This document shows positions 44,901-56,645 of a stretch of 64,000 nucleotides of DNA, piece after piece. Position 1 is the stretch's first letter; every line of letters begins with the position of its first letter. Source of the stretch: Spirometra erinaceieuropaei (Eukaryota > Platyhelminthes > Cestoda > Diphyllobothriidea > Diphyllobothriidae); the NCBI GenBank assembly GCA_902702965.1, contig CACRXP010000068.1:1217858-1281857 (forward strand), given 5' to 3'. The notes beneath the pieces were generated by a model that was given only the letters and a program-made list of their open reading frames with translations, searched no databases and was not told where the DNA came from. Made by a program: the position numbers and the translations under genes.

Positions 44901-45015
44901 AATGTAAAGTTTTCACGATCCGCAATCCGTGTCCTGGTGAGAAAGGCACAACCAAGCGATCCTTATATGCTGAGGAAAATAGCTCCGACAGGCCAGTTTT
45001 GCGGAAGACATCTGA

Positions 45016-45580
45016 GGTCCCGACCGAGAGCCGTGAATTTAATCCTGAATCACTTTAGCCTTGTCGCGTGTCCAGCAAAAGCTGGAAACATGAGCCTAGG
45101 AGACTGAGGAAGCAAACACTTGGCACCAGTGGTCGGAGACATTCTCCTCGCATTTTTTATGGATACGAACCTCCTGGCAGGTGAATGGGTGACTTTTCTC
45201 GAAAGAGCCTTCCATAGAAATAACCGACAGGAGCGTCCGGTCCTTGGAAGAGAGGTTAGATGAGGGGACCACAGAGCAATCTCTCCTAACAAAATTATAC
45301 GGTCGTGGATAAAAGAAGGCGCCCTTACATGATGCAACAGTCAGTTGACAGAACCCGTCTTTGACCTCCCCACATCATCTTCCGGTCTTTGATTGCTAAA
45401 TTACGGTCGGGAAATCTTACTACTACAAATATACGCATAGGAATAGGTCCAAGCGACCTGGGCTACAATAAAAACTGTGGAAGCAGGTGCGCACAGAAGC
45501 ACTCCTACCGACTTTGTGGACGGTTGCAAGCGCTGAGTGATGTCTGGCTGAGAACTAGTCACTTTTTCTGCAAGTTAAGT
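45016..45580. repeat. Diverged duplicated block, copy 2
   Basis: Second copy of 44226-44900 lacking the TAC run; the position of the run here reads AATCCTGAATCACTTTAGCC. Identity is perhaps 70-75 percent by eye, so the duplication is old. The 95-codon minus frame over it has a counterpart only in part in copy 1. Confidence 0.75.
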
Positions 45581-48500
45581 TTCTATCCGTGCACAGGCTG
45601 TCAGATAACAATAATGACCAAAATGTACAGCAGCTGAGACATAAACACTGTTTGCTGTCATTACTCTTCTTATCAACTAACTATACATTTGAGGTAAATG
45701 CATAAACCTTCAAATTCTGAAAGATAATCTTAGCTTTTTCTAAGTTAGGAAAGAAGCTGATGATGACTCCTGAACGAGTCGGCGTGGAGTAGTTCAATTC
45801 CATCCAAGAGTCTGGGAAGGGCACTGGCAGTCCGTCCATAATCACCTCATACAGAAAACTTCAGTCATTTTCGTAAGGTGACTGCACCAAAAGAAGGCCA
45901 CCTACATCTCAGCCGCGGAAGGCTAGGTGACAAATCATTTTTTTACAGTAAGCCCCTGATCTAACTCCTTAGCTCAGTTATCTTTTATAGTCGAATCACA
46001 CCTCTAAGTAGGTGTTTAAATTCAATAAGGCATCTCCTTTGACATGCGTGGGTGCCAGAGTCGTTTCAGACAACGTCCGCAGTTCTAGCAGTTCACAGCT
46101 TGAAAAACTGTTTTTTTCTCTAGAAGATTTCAGTGATTGAAAGCAATAAGTTGGCTGGGAAAGAATATGCACAGTCGCTGGTCGCCCATCGGAAAAGGTC
46201 GCAAATTTATCAAGTCAGCGTGCTCGACTGAAGCACGCGCCAACAGATATATCGATTTTGAGGTCGCCTACGACATTCTCAAGGACAAACTGAGCAGATA
46301 AGAACCAATCGCAACTGTAGGGCTTGATGCAGCTAAAGCATTTTGACTTAGAACAAATAAATTTTGCCATCTGCTAAGGACTCAGAAAGGCCATTTTTCC
46401 CGTGGAACTTTGCACACTGCACATAAATAAATCATTTAACGATAACAGATTAAAGTTTGCTGCATTTTCACAGTTTCCGAACTAATTTGTGCGCCTGTTT
46501 CCAAAACCTACCTTCAAGTACCGTTTTTGTGCTGTCACGGGTTGGGGTTCGGAAATACGCAAAATTGTCGAAAGGTTGCAGAACTGGTGGAGGATATTGA
46601 AGGTGGCATGAAATTTGATGACACGGAGAAAGTTTACTCAAGGAAATGCCTCAAGAAGTCTCTTGAAATTTCGTTCTCAAAATTCTCATGCGAAGGGCGC
46701 TTGCCTGGTTTCAGAACAGAATGTCGGAGTTTTGACTTGCTCTTTGCCGTCATCTAGAGTTACTGTAAGCGCATTCATAGCGTCGAACAGCCGACGGTCT
46801 ACAATTTCCGAAGATTGCAACAGAGACCGAAATGGCCATTTCTGGTCTGTAAATAGTCGTTGATCAGTCGTTCCCCAATCACAAACGGAAAGCATTGACG
46901 AACTAAATCGGTCAGTAATGTTTCTGAAGCCCAATATTCAGCAACCGGGGTGCAGGTCAATGCATCAAAAAAAGTTGGAGAGTTTTATCGTCCTATATGA
47001 CCGACATAAACGTCAGATAAACGATAAATGGTTCTCCCTTGTTTTGTAAGTAAAACTTTTCTTTTTTCTTCTTATTTCAAGGTGAATTTTGGGGGAGAAA
47101 TCAATTTATTACGCAGTTATTACCGATACCTTTCTTTTATTTCTCCTTCAAAACACACAGAGTTATCTAAAAACCACGCATTTGACGGTTTTGAAGCCAC
47201 AGATTCTGATCAGGCTTCAAAAGTATATTCTAATGAGGTTTTCTTCAAGTAACATAGAAACGAAAACACAATTGCCGAACACAATAGGAACTTGAGTTTT
47301 TTAAATAATACACCCAGGTCAGTCTAAGGCTAATTAGTTTGACATATTCTAGGTACCCGACTAGATTACCTAGCAGTAAATATGACGAAGTTGAAGACTG
47401 TCACGTGCAAGGACTAAGTGCAGGTGCGGACCAAAAAGATGCAATTTATAAACTCACCTGATTCGACTGCGATGCAGGATGTCTAGACATGAGTCTCGTA
47501 GCGTAAACTTCAAACCTCTGGAACACAAAATGTGCTCGCTAAAGATCCTAAACAATGATTACAATTTGAAGTTACTCTTTCAATAGCCTCACATACACAA
47601 AACTAAGCATTTCTTTCAAACACTGACTTACTGTTCGTTTCTAGTTGAATGCAATAATAGCAACCGAGAGCGTTTCCACTGCTAGGAATGTCTTCTTCAT
47701 GGGTTTGTGTGCTATTTTAACGGATATTTATTGACACGCTCCACCCTGAATATTCCATTTTACCCCAGTAATTCTTTTATAATCTAACTCCACTGATCTG
47801 ATATTTTTTAAAAAAATCGATTTTTAAAATCCTTCCCCAGAAATGACATATCACCTCCTGTGCCAATCAAACTATAAACGAGCCAACTCTCCACTCTTGT
47901 TAACAGTACTCTTAAGTTGTATTCGAATTTAAAATTCTCTCGGGTACAATGAAGCAAGCCCATCTCTAACGTTATCAGGAGGGATTTTTTCTGGAGCATT
48001 CTCATGTTAATGCGTTTCAACCTCCTTATAACTGTGAATTATGACTGCATGTAAACACACTTTGTAGTAGAATGAGCGTAAATTGTCCAAAGCAGAAGAG
48101 AACCAACACTCGCATTTTCCTCAATAACAGTTTTCTAAAGCAAGAAAAAAATGGGTTCTGTTTTCTAAAACTCGATTCAGTCGTTCAATTTGCTGTATAT
48201 TGCTGAAAAAATGGATGAGATCCTTCTAGCAAGGTCTGTGAAAACCCTGAACGGGAAGAAACATCCTGCCGACAACAATAAAAATTGAATTCATTCAGGG
48301 GGGTGGGCTTGAAAGTAAGAAAAAACAAAGCCATCATTCTTGACCCATTTTTGAAATTGTGATGGAGCAATCATTGTTGCCCACTAGCATCTTATCCCAA
48401 ATATCCTTAATTTCTATACCCTAAGTCTTCACCTAGAGTGCTAGGACTCCCTAAATGCATATTCATGTGAACTGACCTTCTTTTGTTTACACGGCCACTT

Positions 48501-48955
48501 TGATGAGTGACCTCTTTACATTTCCGCGAAGATCGCACCATTTTTGCGCCCACCCATCTGCTTCGTTTAACTGTTCCGTTATTTCGCATAATATGTTTTT
48601 TAATATGAAGAAATGCTAAAGAATGGATAAATATTAACCGTACATACTGGGAAGACTGGAAAAGTTCTTTTTGAATTGTCTGACCTCACCATTCAGCTAT
48701 CCAAAAAACTGCACGTTAGGATATCCATTGCACAAATTGAGCTCTTTGGTCACAAGACCAGATGACTGCTCGATCGCCACTGACAACGACATCCACGGCG
48801 CACCAAACGGAGTGGGCGTGAATGTGTTTACATTGAGACAGACTTGCACGGCATCTACCGCACTCCCTCTTACACTACTCGACTCGTTCCAGTCAAGAAG
48901 ACAGGAGGCGCAGTTGCTGAAAAACTAAAAACCCTTCTACGCGTGCCGCGTTCAT
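45581..48955. other. 3.4 kb without recognised gene; one small SINE fragment
   Basis: Frames are under 100 codons. A 44-codon frame at 46167-46301 (starts MHSRWSPIGKGRKF) looks compact and protein-like and could be an exon, but I know no family for it. At 46818-46875 a minus-strand scrap of SINE A is visible (GAAATGGCCATTTCTGG, GTCGTTGATCAGTCG). The rest is AT-rich, reaching long A/T runs near 47800-48150. Confidence 0.35.
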
Positions 48956-49650
48956 CCTGATCCCCGCTTCGAATGCCCTGGTTGAACCATCAAAAGCGAT
49001 GATGTCCCCCCGTGGCGTGGTTGAAGGGGGGACGGTGGTTTGAGCGCGAATTGGTTATAGTGATAGCAGGCTTGCGCAGCGTCGCCGCAAACTTTCCTTA
49101 CTCACGCACCTAGGCCGGTGGCAAAACGGAATCGGGATAATCGGGGCGAGCTCTGGCGCAGTCGGGGACAAATTTAAACAGGCCGTCTACACGTGCTACA
49201 CACGAGCTGGTCCTCGCATGCTGTGTGTTGCTTACACAGAATCAGGGGTCAGCTCCCGGATTTCGTGTGCGCGAAAATGCCATGGAAGTCAGCTTGAGAA
49301 GGAACCACCGAGTCGGACTCCCCATCCTAAGAGGACCGAGTCACCCAGTCAGTTGGTAGCCTTCCAAGCCACGACCCTTAGTGCGTCCTAATTGATTTTC
49401 ACGTGTCGGCTTTGTTAGAGTGTAGAATGGGCTGAGTTGCCGTGGAGATGGATTACCTAGCGTCGACCTCATTCCCTTTCTCTCTCCCCCCCCCTCTTCC
49501 ATGCCTTAGCCATTTGGCGCAGGGATTGGGTCTGTCCAGACCCTTTTTCTGTGAGTGTCGTAGAGACCACATTATGGATGAGCCATTACAGCCCGACCCT
49601 CAGCCCTGAGAAGAATCGCGTAATCTCGTCATTGGTGAACCCTAAAGACG
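48956..49650 (+). repeat. Diverged relative of repeat C
   Basis: GC-richer segment. GGTAGCCTTCCAAGCCACGAC and a GCGTCGACCTC pyrimidine tract match the order seen at 5790-5900, and GACCACATTATGGATGAGCC plus ATTACAGCCCGACCCTCAG match 5672-5712 and 55352-55392. No coding potential is evident. Confidence 0.5.
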
Positions 49651-50094
49651 CGCCGCCTATTGCACCATGGTAGACGCAGGAAGGTTTGATTTATTACAAC
49701 GGGGACTGCGTTGGACTCTCCGGTGTTGGTTTCATTCTCCGTACTCCCTCTCTAATGCTGTCAAAGCCTGCCAAAAAACCGTTAATCATTAAGGCCAAAT
49801 ACCATGCCAGTGAGTCAAGCTTAAGCGTTTTTATAGCTGCGATTGAGAAGGTTAAAACTCATGCGAGCAATCTATGCTCAGTGACTGCAGGGCGAACACA
49901 CAATCCCCCTGCTCTGCCCTTGAACTGCAGTCTAGGTCCAACGTAGGCGGTCACACGGTAAAAAGCAAGCAATTGCCACCACAAGTGACAAACTGTGAAA
50001 AGGTGGCTCCATAGTGGCACTTTTGGATCGATAACCAGAGTCCGGATTCGACCCTTCTCCCTTCCACGTCCTTCCTGCCACTGTGCTACTTAAA
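49651..50094. other. No gene recognised
   Basis: An 86-codon plus frame (49686-49946) without domain. Confidence 0.35.
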
Positions 50095-51094
50095 TGATGT
50101 ACATGTGCTAACTCATTAAATGTCAACCAAAATTTCGAAATGCGTTCTCGTTTCGAAAAGATAAATTAAGTAGTGTTGTAAAACGAATCATGATGCAGCA
50201 TAAATCTATAATGATCCAGTTACCTCAGGGTGTCGGCTTTCGAAAGAACTTATTTTCGGCTGCATGCATGATCTATACTCTGCAAAAAATGACTACTTAT
50301 GTAGTATGCAATTTTCTCATTGATTTTCGATGCCCTTGAAAATTCAATTATATTTCATGGAAAGCATGCATAGAAATATTCATTCTTTTACTTATTCGGT
50401 AGAAAATCACGTCTTCTTCCAATTTCATACTCAAAAGAAGAGTATAATTCGATTTTAAAAAAGTTTCTAGTTGTAAGATTTTTTAATACCCTTAAGTGGC
50501 CGTTCATTAAACGTCATGTATCTGCATTTACGAATGTGGCTTGTAATTTTAACGATATTGCTCAAATCCACTGCTTAATTTTATGAACCTCATATGGTCT
50601 CCTCTTAACACTGTAGAGAAATGCGGGGTTTTCCGTACAAGGCAAATATACAGCATGTAGTTTTGAAACCCTGAATGCAAGTGTAACAGCAGGTCGGGTT
50701 TAAAATTATTCGAGAATTAGAAATGTTTTTCTAAAACCGAATTATAGTTTTCCTTTGAGCAGGAAATTGGAAGAAGACGTGATTTTCCACCGAATAAGTA
50801 AAAGAATGAATATTTCTATGCATGCTTTCCATGAAATATAATTGAATTTTCAAGGGCATCGAAAATCAATGAGAAAATTGCATGTAACTTAAGTAGTCAT
50901 TTTTTGCAGAGTATCGATCTTGCATGCAGCCGAAAATAAGTTCTTTCGAAAGCCGACGACCTGCGGTAACTGGCTCATTATAGATTTATGCTGCATCATG
51001 ATTAATTTTACAGCATTACTTACTTTACCTTTCCGAAACGAGAACGCATTTCGAAATTTTGGTTGACATTTCATGAGTTAGCACATCCACTGTA
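50095..51094. mobile_element. Foldback element, subfamily 1, well preserved
   Basis: The ends ATGTGCTAACTCATTAAATG and CATTTCATGAGTTAGCACAT pair, and CCACTGTA closes the right end. Pairing marks inside: GCGTTCTCGTTTCGAAAAG/CGAAACGAGAACGCATTTCG, CGAATCATGATGCAGCATAAAT/ATTTATGCTGCATCATGATTAAT and GCATGCATAGAAATATTCATTC/GAATATTTCTATGCATGC. This copy is the best for measuring arm identity. No frame over 65 codons lies inside. Confidence 0.9.
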
Positions 51095-51128
51095 AATGAC
51101 ACTAAAGTAACAATAAACAATTATTAGT

Positions 51129-52090
51129 TGCAGCCAGTGAGCGACTTCATGAAATGTTAACGGAAATTCTGAAATGCATTTGCGATCAGAAAGGGTAACT
51201 AAAATAATATCGGAACTTTGATTATTTGACGGTATAATCTTGCGGTATTTCAGACAGGCCGAGATGTTGAATTTGAATGGACTTCATCTTAGTTGACCAA
51301 AAATCGCAACCGGTAGAAATTACCGCTTAAGTAGTGTGGAGTTTCCTATTGATTTTCGATGGCCTTGAAAATGCAGATATATTCTGTGGAAAAACGCACA
51401 GAAATACTCTTTTCTGTATTGTTTTAGTAGAAAATCTCGCCCTCTTTAAATTTTTTACCAGCAGAAAGAGTACTTTTCGGCTTTAAAGGTTCCAACCGCA
51501 AGATGTTTTAAGACCATGAGGTGTCTACGCAAAATAACGCGCATCTGTCTGCTAAAAAGGCTTCTCGTCAAATATATATTAGAGTCCGCATCGGTTGCAA
51601 TATTCTGTGAGTCCCGCGCAGTATATTCTTAATGGATTAAAGAAATATATGCTTTCCCTTAAACAGAAAGTATACAACAATGCAAATATAACAACAAACT
51701 AAGTTAAAGTATTGGGGAATAAAAAAAAACTCTAAAACCGAAAGACGCACTCCCCTCTTATAAGATATTTTTAAAAGTGCTTCGCTATTAAATAAATACA
51801 AGAAGGGATTTGTCATGCATTTTCTCTACAGATTATATCTGCGTATTTAAGGGCATCGAACATAAACAGAAAACGCATGCTACATTAATAGTAATTTTTC
51901 ATCGAATGCATTTTTTCCAGGCGGCAGGAAAGAAATAAATCCAAAAGCCAACGTCCAGGCGTGTCTGAAATATCATGAGACTATGTCACAAGATAATGTA
52001 AAGTTGCAATCCCACTTAGGTAATCCTTGCAAACCGAAAACGCATTTACGACTTTCGGTAAAAACTTCATGAGATCGGTCACTGACTGTA
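51129..52090. mobile_element. Foldback element, subfamily 2
   Basis: Left end TGCAGCCAGTGAGCGACTTC and right end GAGATCGGTCACTGACTGTA pair with a few changes. Compared with subfamily 1 the terminal 20 bases differ (CAGTGAGCGA instead of GATGTGCTAA) but the next bases (CATGAAATGTTAACGGAAATTC) are the same. The decayed copies at 21.6-22.3 and 24.6-25.3 kb have this type of right end. It lies only 34 bp from the previous element. Confidence 0.8.
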
Positions 52091-52094
52091 AGGG

Positions 52095-52360
52095 AGCTTT
52101 GCAGTCATCTGACAGATGCTAGGTTGATTGCTTAGGAAATCCTACCTGAACGACCAGCTTGCTGTTTCAAATTTGGCAGATTTTATGCGTTTCATTAGGC
52201 TGGGCAAGTAACCTGATCCAAATGTGATTAAACTCACGTCTTCCGATGGAGCATTACAGCCTATATAGTTAGAATTTTGTCCATATTCAGGCCTTTTCCT
52301 TGCCGGAGTGAGTTCGAATTCCACCGAGCCCGCCGAGTTTGTCAAAATTTAGTTAAATGA
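52095..52360 (+). mobile_element. tRNA-headed repeat family B, diverged copy
   Basis: Body part AGTCATCTGACAGATGCTAGG, CTTAGGAAATCCTACC, AATTTGGCAGATTTTATGCG, AGGCTGGGCAAGTAACC is followed by a decayed head with GAGTTCGAATTCCACCGAG and CCGCCGAG. Same order as 42530-42790. The A box is lost. Confidence 0.65.
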
Positions 52361-52724
52361 AATGCATGGCAAATTAATCAGAAAAGATTATTCAACCGTT
52401 CCTTGCATACAGCAGGTGTCTGCCTACATAGCTGGCCCGCCGTTGTTCCCACAGAGCATCCAGATGCGCAATGCCATCAACTAATCCACCGTAAGAAGGC
52501 GAGCATTTTGCAAATCATTCTGAGATCTCCAGCTGAGACAGCCTCAAAATCTGCATTAAGCTAAGGCGAAAAGTTGAATACTGGACATAGATGAAGCGCG
52601 CAGAGAATGTCGTAACTCCTGTTATAAACTTCGTGGCACAGTTATGACGATGGCAGGCTGTTAGTCTGAGGGATTTGCCTCCATCTCTCTGTTGGCCTAC
52701 GTCTTGCCTACAGTCATTCGTTAA
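52361..52724. other. No gene recognised
   Basis: Nothing recognisable. Confidence 0.35.
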
Positions 52725-53530
52725 CCTCAGAAAACGTTAACCGAACTTCTAAAATTTATTTTCGATTAGGGAGGATTACATTTAGTGGGTTTGTAATACT
52801 GAGTATCGTGCAGGTTAATCAGTTACACCAAGATGCCGACTTTTGAATACATTTCTATTCGGCCGACCTCAAAATCGCCAAAATTTCGGCCCAAGGACTG
52901 TAAGCTTTTCGATCGATTTCCAACGTCTTCATAAATTAAAGCACATTTTGTAGAAAACGCACTCGAAAATATACTTCCTGCAATTCGTTTGTTAGCAGAT
53001 CACATCACCTTTATACTGTATGGTTAAAGAATTAGTATATATATGGGCTTTTAAAGGTTTTTTTCAGTTCGCGAGTAATTCTGAGCTTGATTTGGTGTTT
53101 CATTCAGAATATACAAGCAGTATGCTTCCCATAAGCCATACATTCCTCTATTCCATTAGGAAAATACGATAAGGAGCTCAAACAAATTTGCAGTGGATGC
53201 GGACTGTGTTTCTTAGAATGCCATTTGAATGAACATTTTACTGTTTTGAGCAATCGTTTGCTTACAAATTTTCCTAATACCGAACGATGTGAATTAGTTG
53301 AGTAAAATATTTGAAGAAGATTTGAAACTAAATGGGAAATTTCCCCCGCTTGGTTAGTGATTTCGCCGAGTGCGGTTTTTGTGGGCGGCCAAAAAGAAGT
53401 ATATTCAAATGCCGACATCCTGATGAGACTGAATTATTTAGGGCCCTGTTACATCATAACAAATGCCCCAGTCCGATTAAAGTAATCCACCCTAGTCGGT
53501 TGACGCATCATAGGATTATGTAATGACTGT
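52725..53530. mobile_element. Foldback element, old and diverged
   Basis: AACGTTAACCGAACTTCTAAAA, CACCAAGATGCCGACTTTTGAA and TTCGGCCGACCTC at the left. CGGTTTTTGTGGGCGGCC, TATTCAAATGCCGACATCC and TTAAAGTAATCC at the right. These are the family landmarks in order and inverted, but neither terminus is intact. The 104-codon minus frame inside (53104-53418) has no domain. Confidence 0.6.
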
Positions 53531-54649
53531 ATTCTTGCCTTTTTGCTCCGCATTTAGGCCAAGCATATTTATTTTGAACTCGTTTTCAGTTCTGAATCCT
53601 GATCATTATGGAAACGACACTTTCAATATGACAGTACTGGAACCGTAGTGTGGATGTCAGGCATTTTAAAGAAGCACCACGGTCGTCTATTGAACTAGCC
53701 TTCCTCTCCGTTGTAAGCTCAATATTACTGAAGACCGTCAAACGGTAGCCAGCCACAAATCGATGCATTTATATGGCGGGGATTTCAGAGGGTGGTTTTA
53801 ATGGCTTACCGACTGTGCGCGAAGTACGCTTTTCAACAAATGAGTTAACATTTGACGTATTGTTGGTGTTATTTTGGGCTTCAGATTATTTGATGAATGG
53901 CGAGTGGCAACCGTTCTTATTGCTGTTGCCCCTCTTATTTCTGATGATAGACTTTTGCTCAATACCGTTAGCCCAAACAGATAAACCTCGGGGCCCGGTG
54001 GCCGGGTCTTCCGAATAGTCAGCGGTCACGATAGCTCTGGGAAGATATTCTATTGTTTGCTGCAGGAAGGGAGTATCAAATACGAACGTTGCTTACACGT
54101 AGCCATGCTTTCTCCATAAAGTGAGTCCGAAGTATCAAACCTTCACCAGGAAGCTCACAAATCAGAAAAGGAAGGCAGGAATTTTTCATCGAGTTGGAAG
54201 ACGTAATTTAGAATTTGTTAAAATTGCATCCTAGGGCTAACTTTAAATGTGGCTTTTTTACAATGTTATTTGACCTCGCAAACACCTTAGGATATTAAGA
54301 TTGGAAACTGGACGTAAACATTGCAACAGCCCAGGAAAACTCAACCGTAATATGCATACATCTGAAAATTTGATACTCCTCAGAGCAGAATGAGGTTTGT
54401 TGCAAATGCCAACAAATGGGTATGTCACTTTCTTCTCAGCCAACGGGCCTCAGGTCAAGAAGAAGAAAAACGGACGTCACGAAGACATTGGCAAAACCGA
54501 TAGCAGGGCCGGCAGACTTTCTGTAATATCATCAGTCTCATCCAGCAGGGGGCAATGAATCACCGACAGGTCGACAGGAACGTACAACTGCGGCCCAGTC
54601 AGCGCTGATATTCCGCAGAGCAGAATTAGGTTTGTTGCAAATCCATGGA
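53531..54649. other. No gene recognised
   Basis: Frames under 85 codons. The phrase CAGAGCAGAAT...AGGTTTGTTGCAAAT appears at 54382-54408 and again at 54617-54641, a small duplication about 235 bp apart. Confidence 0.4.
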
Positions 54650-55111
54650 CATTTGGGCAGATTCTGAATAATTCATATTGACCAAACTGTGAACAACTCG
54701 GCGCCTCGGTGGGATTCGAGTCCACGCAGTAAGGGGGAAGGCTTCAGTACAGCCAACGCTCTAACCACTTGAGCTACGAAGCCCCGCCGGACGACGCGAG
54801 TTTAATCACATTTGGGTCAAATTACCCGCCCAACCTACTGCAACGTCTAGAATCCACCAAATCTGATACAGTAGGTTGACAGCCTAAGCAGGATTTCCTA
54901 AGTGATTCACCTAGAATCCACCATCATAGATATTTTGGCAGATTTTGGAATAATTCAGTTGGGTCAATATGAATTATTCAAAATCTGTCAAAACATCTAT
55001 GAATTACGTGCACCTGGTAGTCATCTGGTGAATTCTAAGTGAGTTACTTATGAAATCCTGCTTGGGCTGTCAATTTACTGTATCAGATTTGGTGGATTCC
55101 AGACGTTGCGG
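54650..55111. mobile_element. tRNA-headed repeat family B, inverted pair running into the gap
   Basis: The minus copy has head landmarks (GGCGCCTCGGTGGGATTCGAG B box, CTAACCACTTGAGCTACG A box, near 54700-54780) and then the body to TTTTGGAATAATTCA near 54955. There the orientation flips and a plus copy of the body runs (TTGGGTCAATATGAATTATTC to GATTTGGTGGATTCCAGACG) until the N gap at 55112. The body arms 54830-54957 and 54955-55111 form a large hairpin. Confidence 0.8.
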
Positions 55112-55165
55112 NNNNNNNNNNNNNNNNNNNNNNNNNNNNNNNNNNNNNNNNNNNNNNNNNNNNNN
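55112..55165. other. Assembly gap (54 N)
   Basis: A run of N between two inverted repeats. The true length is unknown. Both flanks are palindromic, so it is probably a join forced by repeats rather than a measured gap. Confidence 0.99.
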
Positions 55166-55602
55166 GGAGGCCGCAGGTGGATGGCTCGGACGGATCCTCA
55201 CCTTGGCGTTCCACCACACCCCCTGGTCCACAAAACAATAACCAGGATTTCAACCAACACAAGAGAGATTTGGAGGCTGGCACGGCCGAAGCCGCACCTG
55301 GGCGTGCAGCCAACGCCTGGCTCGGATCCCACACTGTGGTGGGAATGCCATAAAGGCCACATTAAAAAGGAGCCATTGCAGCCTGACTCTCAGACCGCCT
55401 CCAGTGAAGGAGGAGGTCCAAGGTACCCACCACAGTGTGGGATCCGAGCCAGGCGTTGGCGGCACGCCCAGGTGCGGCTTCGGCCGTGCCAGCCTCCAAA
55501 TCCTGTTGTGTTGGTTGAAATCCTGGTTATTGTTTTGTGGACCAGGGGGTGTGGTGGAACGCCAAGGTGAGGATCCGTCCGAGCCATCCACCTGCGGCCT
55601 CC
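55166..55602. repeat. Near-perfect palindrome, arms about 177 bp
   Basis: Bases 55166-55343 are the reverse complement of 55426-55602 with only about 6-7 differences (for example CACAAGAGAGATTTGG against CACAACAGGATTTGG), around an 82-bp centre. The frames on both strands here (up to 154 codons) mirror each other and are artefacts of the palindrome. The right arm continues into CCCTCGTCTCCGG, and the left arm stops at the gap exactly where that continuation would begin. Confidence 0.92.
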
Positions 55603-56645
55603 CTCGTCTCCGGTCTTCTTGACTCTGTCTTGACACCGGGCCGAGGCGGGGGAGGAGGAGAGAGTGTAGGTAGATGCAGCGCAAGTCTACCGGCACTATA
55701 AACCCCTGCGCAAGTCACCGTCCCTGCTCCCACAATGCAGTCTGTGGGGTACACGGTGGACATCGTCGAAATCGACGGTCGAACTGTCGTATTGAATTGA
55801 CGTCACTAGAGCGGGCCATGCGGTAGATGCACTGGGCTAACATGGGAGCTGCATCGGATTCTGGCAGGTGTTATCAGAACTGCGCACCCATAAAGGATGT
55901 CAATACTAGGGTATGAACTCCTGCTACATTGTGGACCACGGGATGTGTTGGTACGCCTGGGACAGGGTCTTGTGCCCCCTAAACGGGCCACGTGTTGGAG
56001 GCGCTGGACCAACACAGGGGCCACATCGACTTCTGTCAGGCGTTATCTCTGCGCAATAACAGCATTTACGAGATTCGCTGCAGACCCTGTTGTCGGCAGT
56101 CATTGCACAACTGGATCACTGCCATCACCCCATTGTTTTGTGGGTTAAAATCCTGGCCATTTGTTGAGAAGACCAGGGGCTGCGGAGTGGAGCGCCAAGG
56201 TACGGGCTCGACCGTGCCATCCACCTGCGGCCTCCCTCGTCTCCGGTCTTCTTGATTCTGTCTTGACGCCGGGCTCAGGCGAGGGAGGAGGAGAGAGTGT
56301 GGTAGATGCAGCGCAAGTCTACTGACACTATAAACCCCTGCTCAAGTCCCTGTTCCTGTTCCCACCACTGTTGTGGAGCACACGGCGGACATGGTCAAAG
56401 TCGACGGTCGAACTATGGCGTCAAGGTCTTAGCCGTGCCGACTACATGTACCTCTTCCCGTCTCCGGTCTTCTTGACTGTGCCTTGGCACCGGGTCCATG
56501 TGGGGAAGGAGGAGAGAGTGCGGTAGATGGTACGCAAGTCTATTACCACTATAGACCAATTCAGGCTCAAGTCGGCATCCCTGCTCTCACCCTGTAATGG
56601 AGTACACAGTGGACATCGGCGGAACCGGCGATCGGACTGTCTTCG
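55602..56645 (+). repeat. Repeat C, three tandem diverged 3' modules
   Basis: Modules at 55602-55800, 56232-56430 and 56455-56645 share CGTCTCCGGTCTTCTTGA, a GGGAGGAGGAGAGAGTG-like purine tract, GTAGATGCAGCGCAAGTCTA, ACTATAAACCCC, ACGG(T/C)GGACAT and CGACGGTCGAACT. The first two are the more alike and are also preceded by similar sequence (TTGTTTTGTGG, ACCAGGGG, CGCCAAGGT). A related single module is at 3740-4005. No coding frame is preserved between modules. Confidence 0.8.

Noticed and set aside
53405..53440. Hammerhead-like CTGATGAGACTGAA
   Set aside because: GAAA is missing at the right place and no helices form; it is part of a decayed foldback element.
55106..55696. Long frames of 148-154 codons on both strands
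   Set aside because: They mirror each other because the region is a palindrome, and one runs through the N gap.
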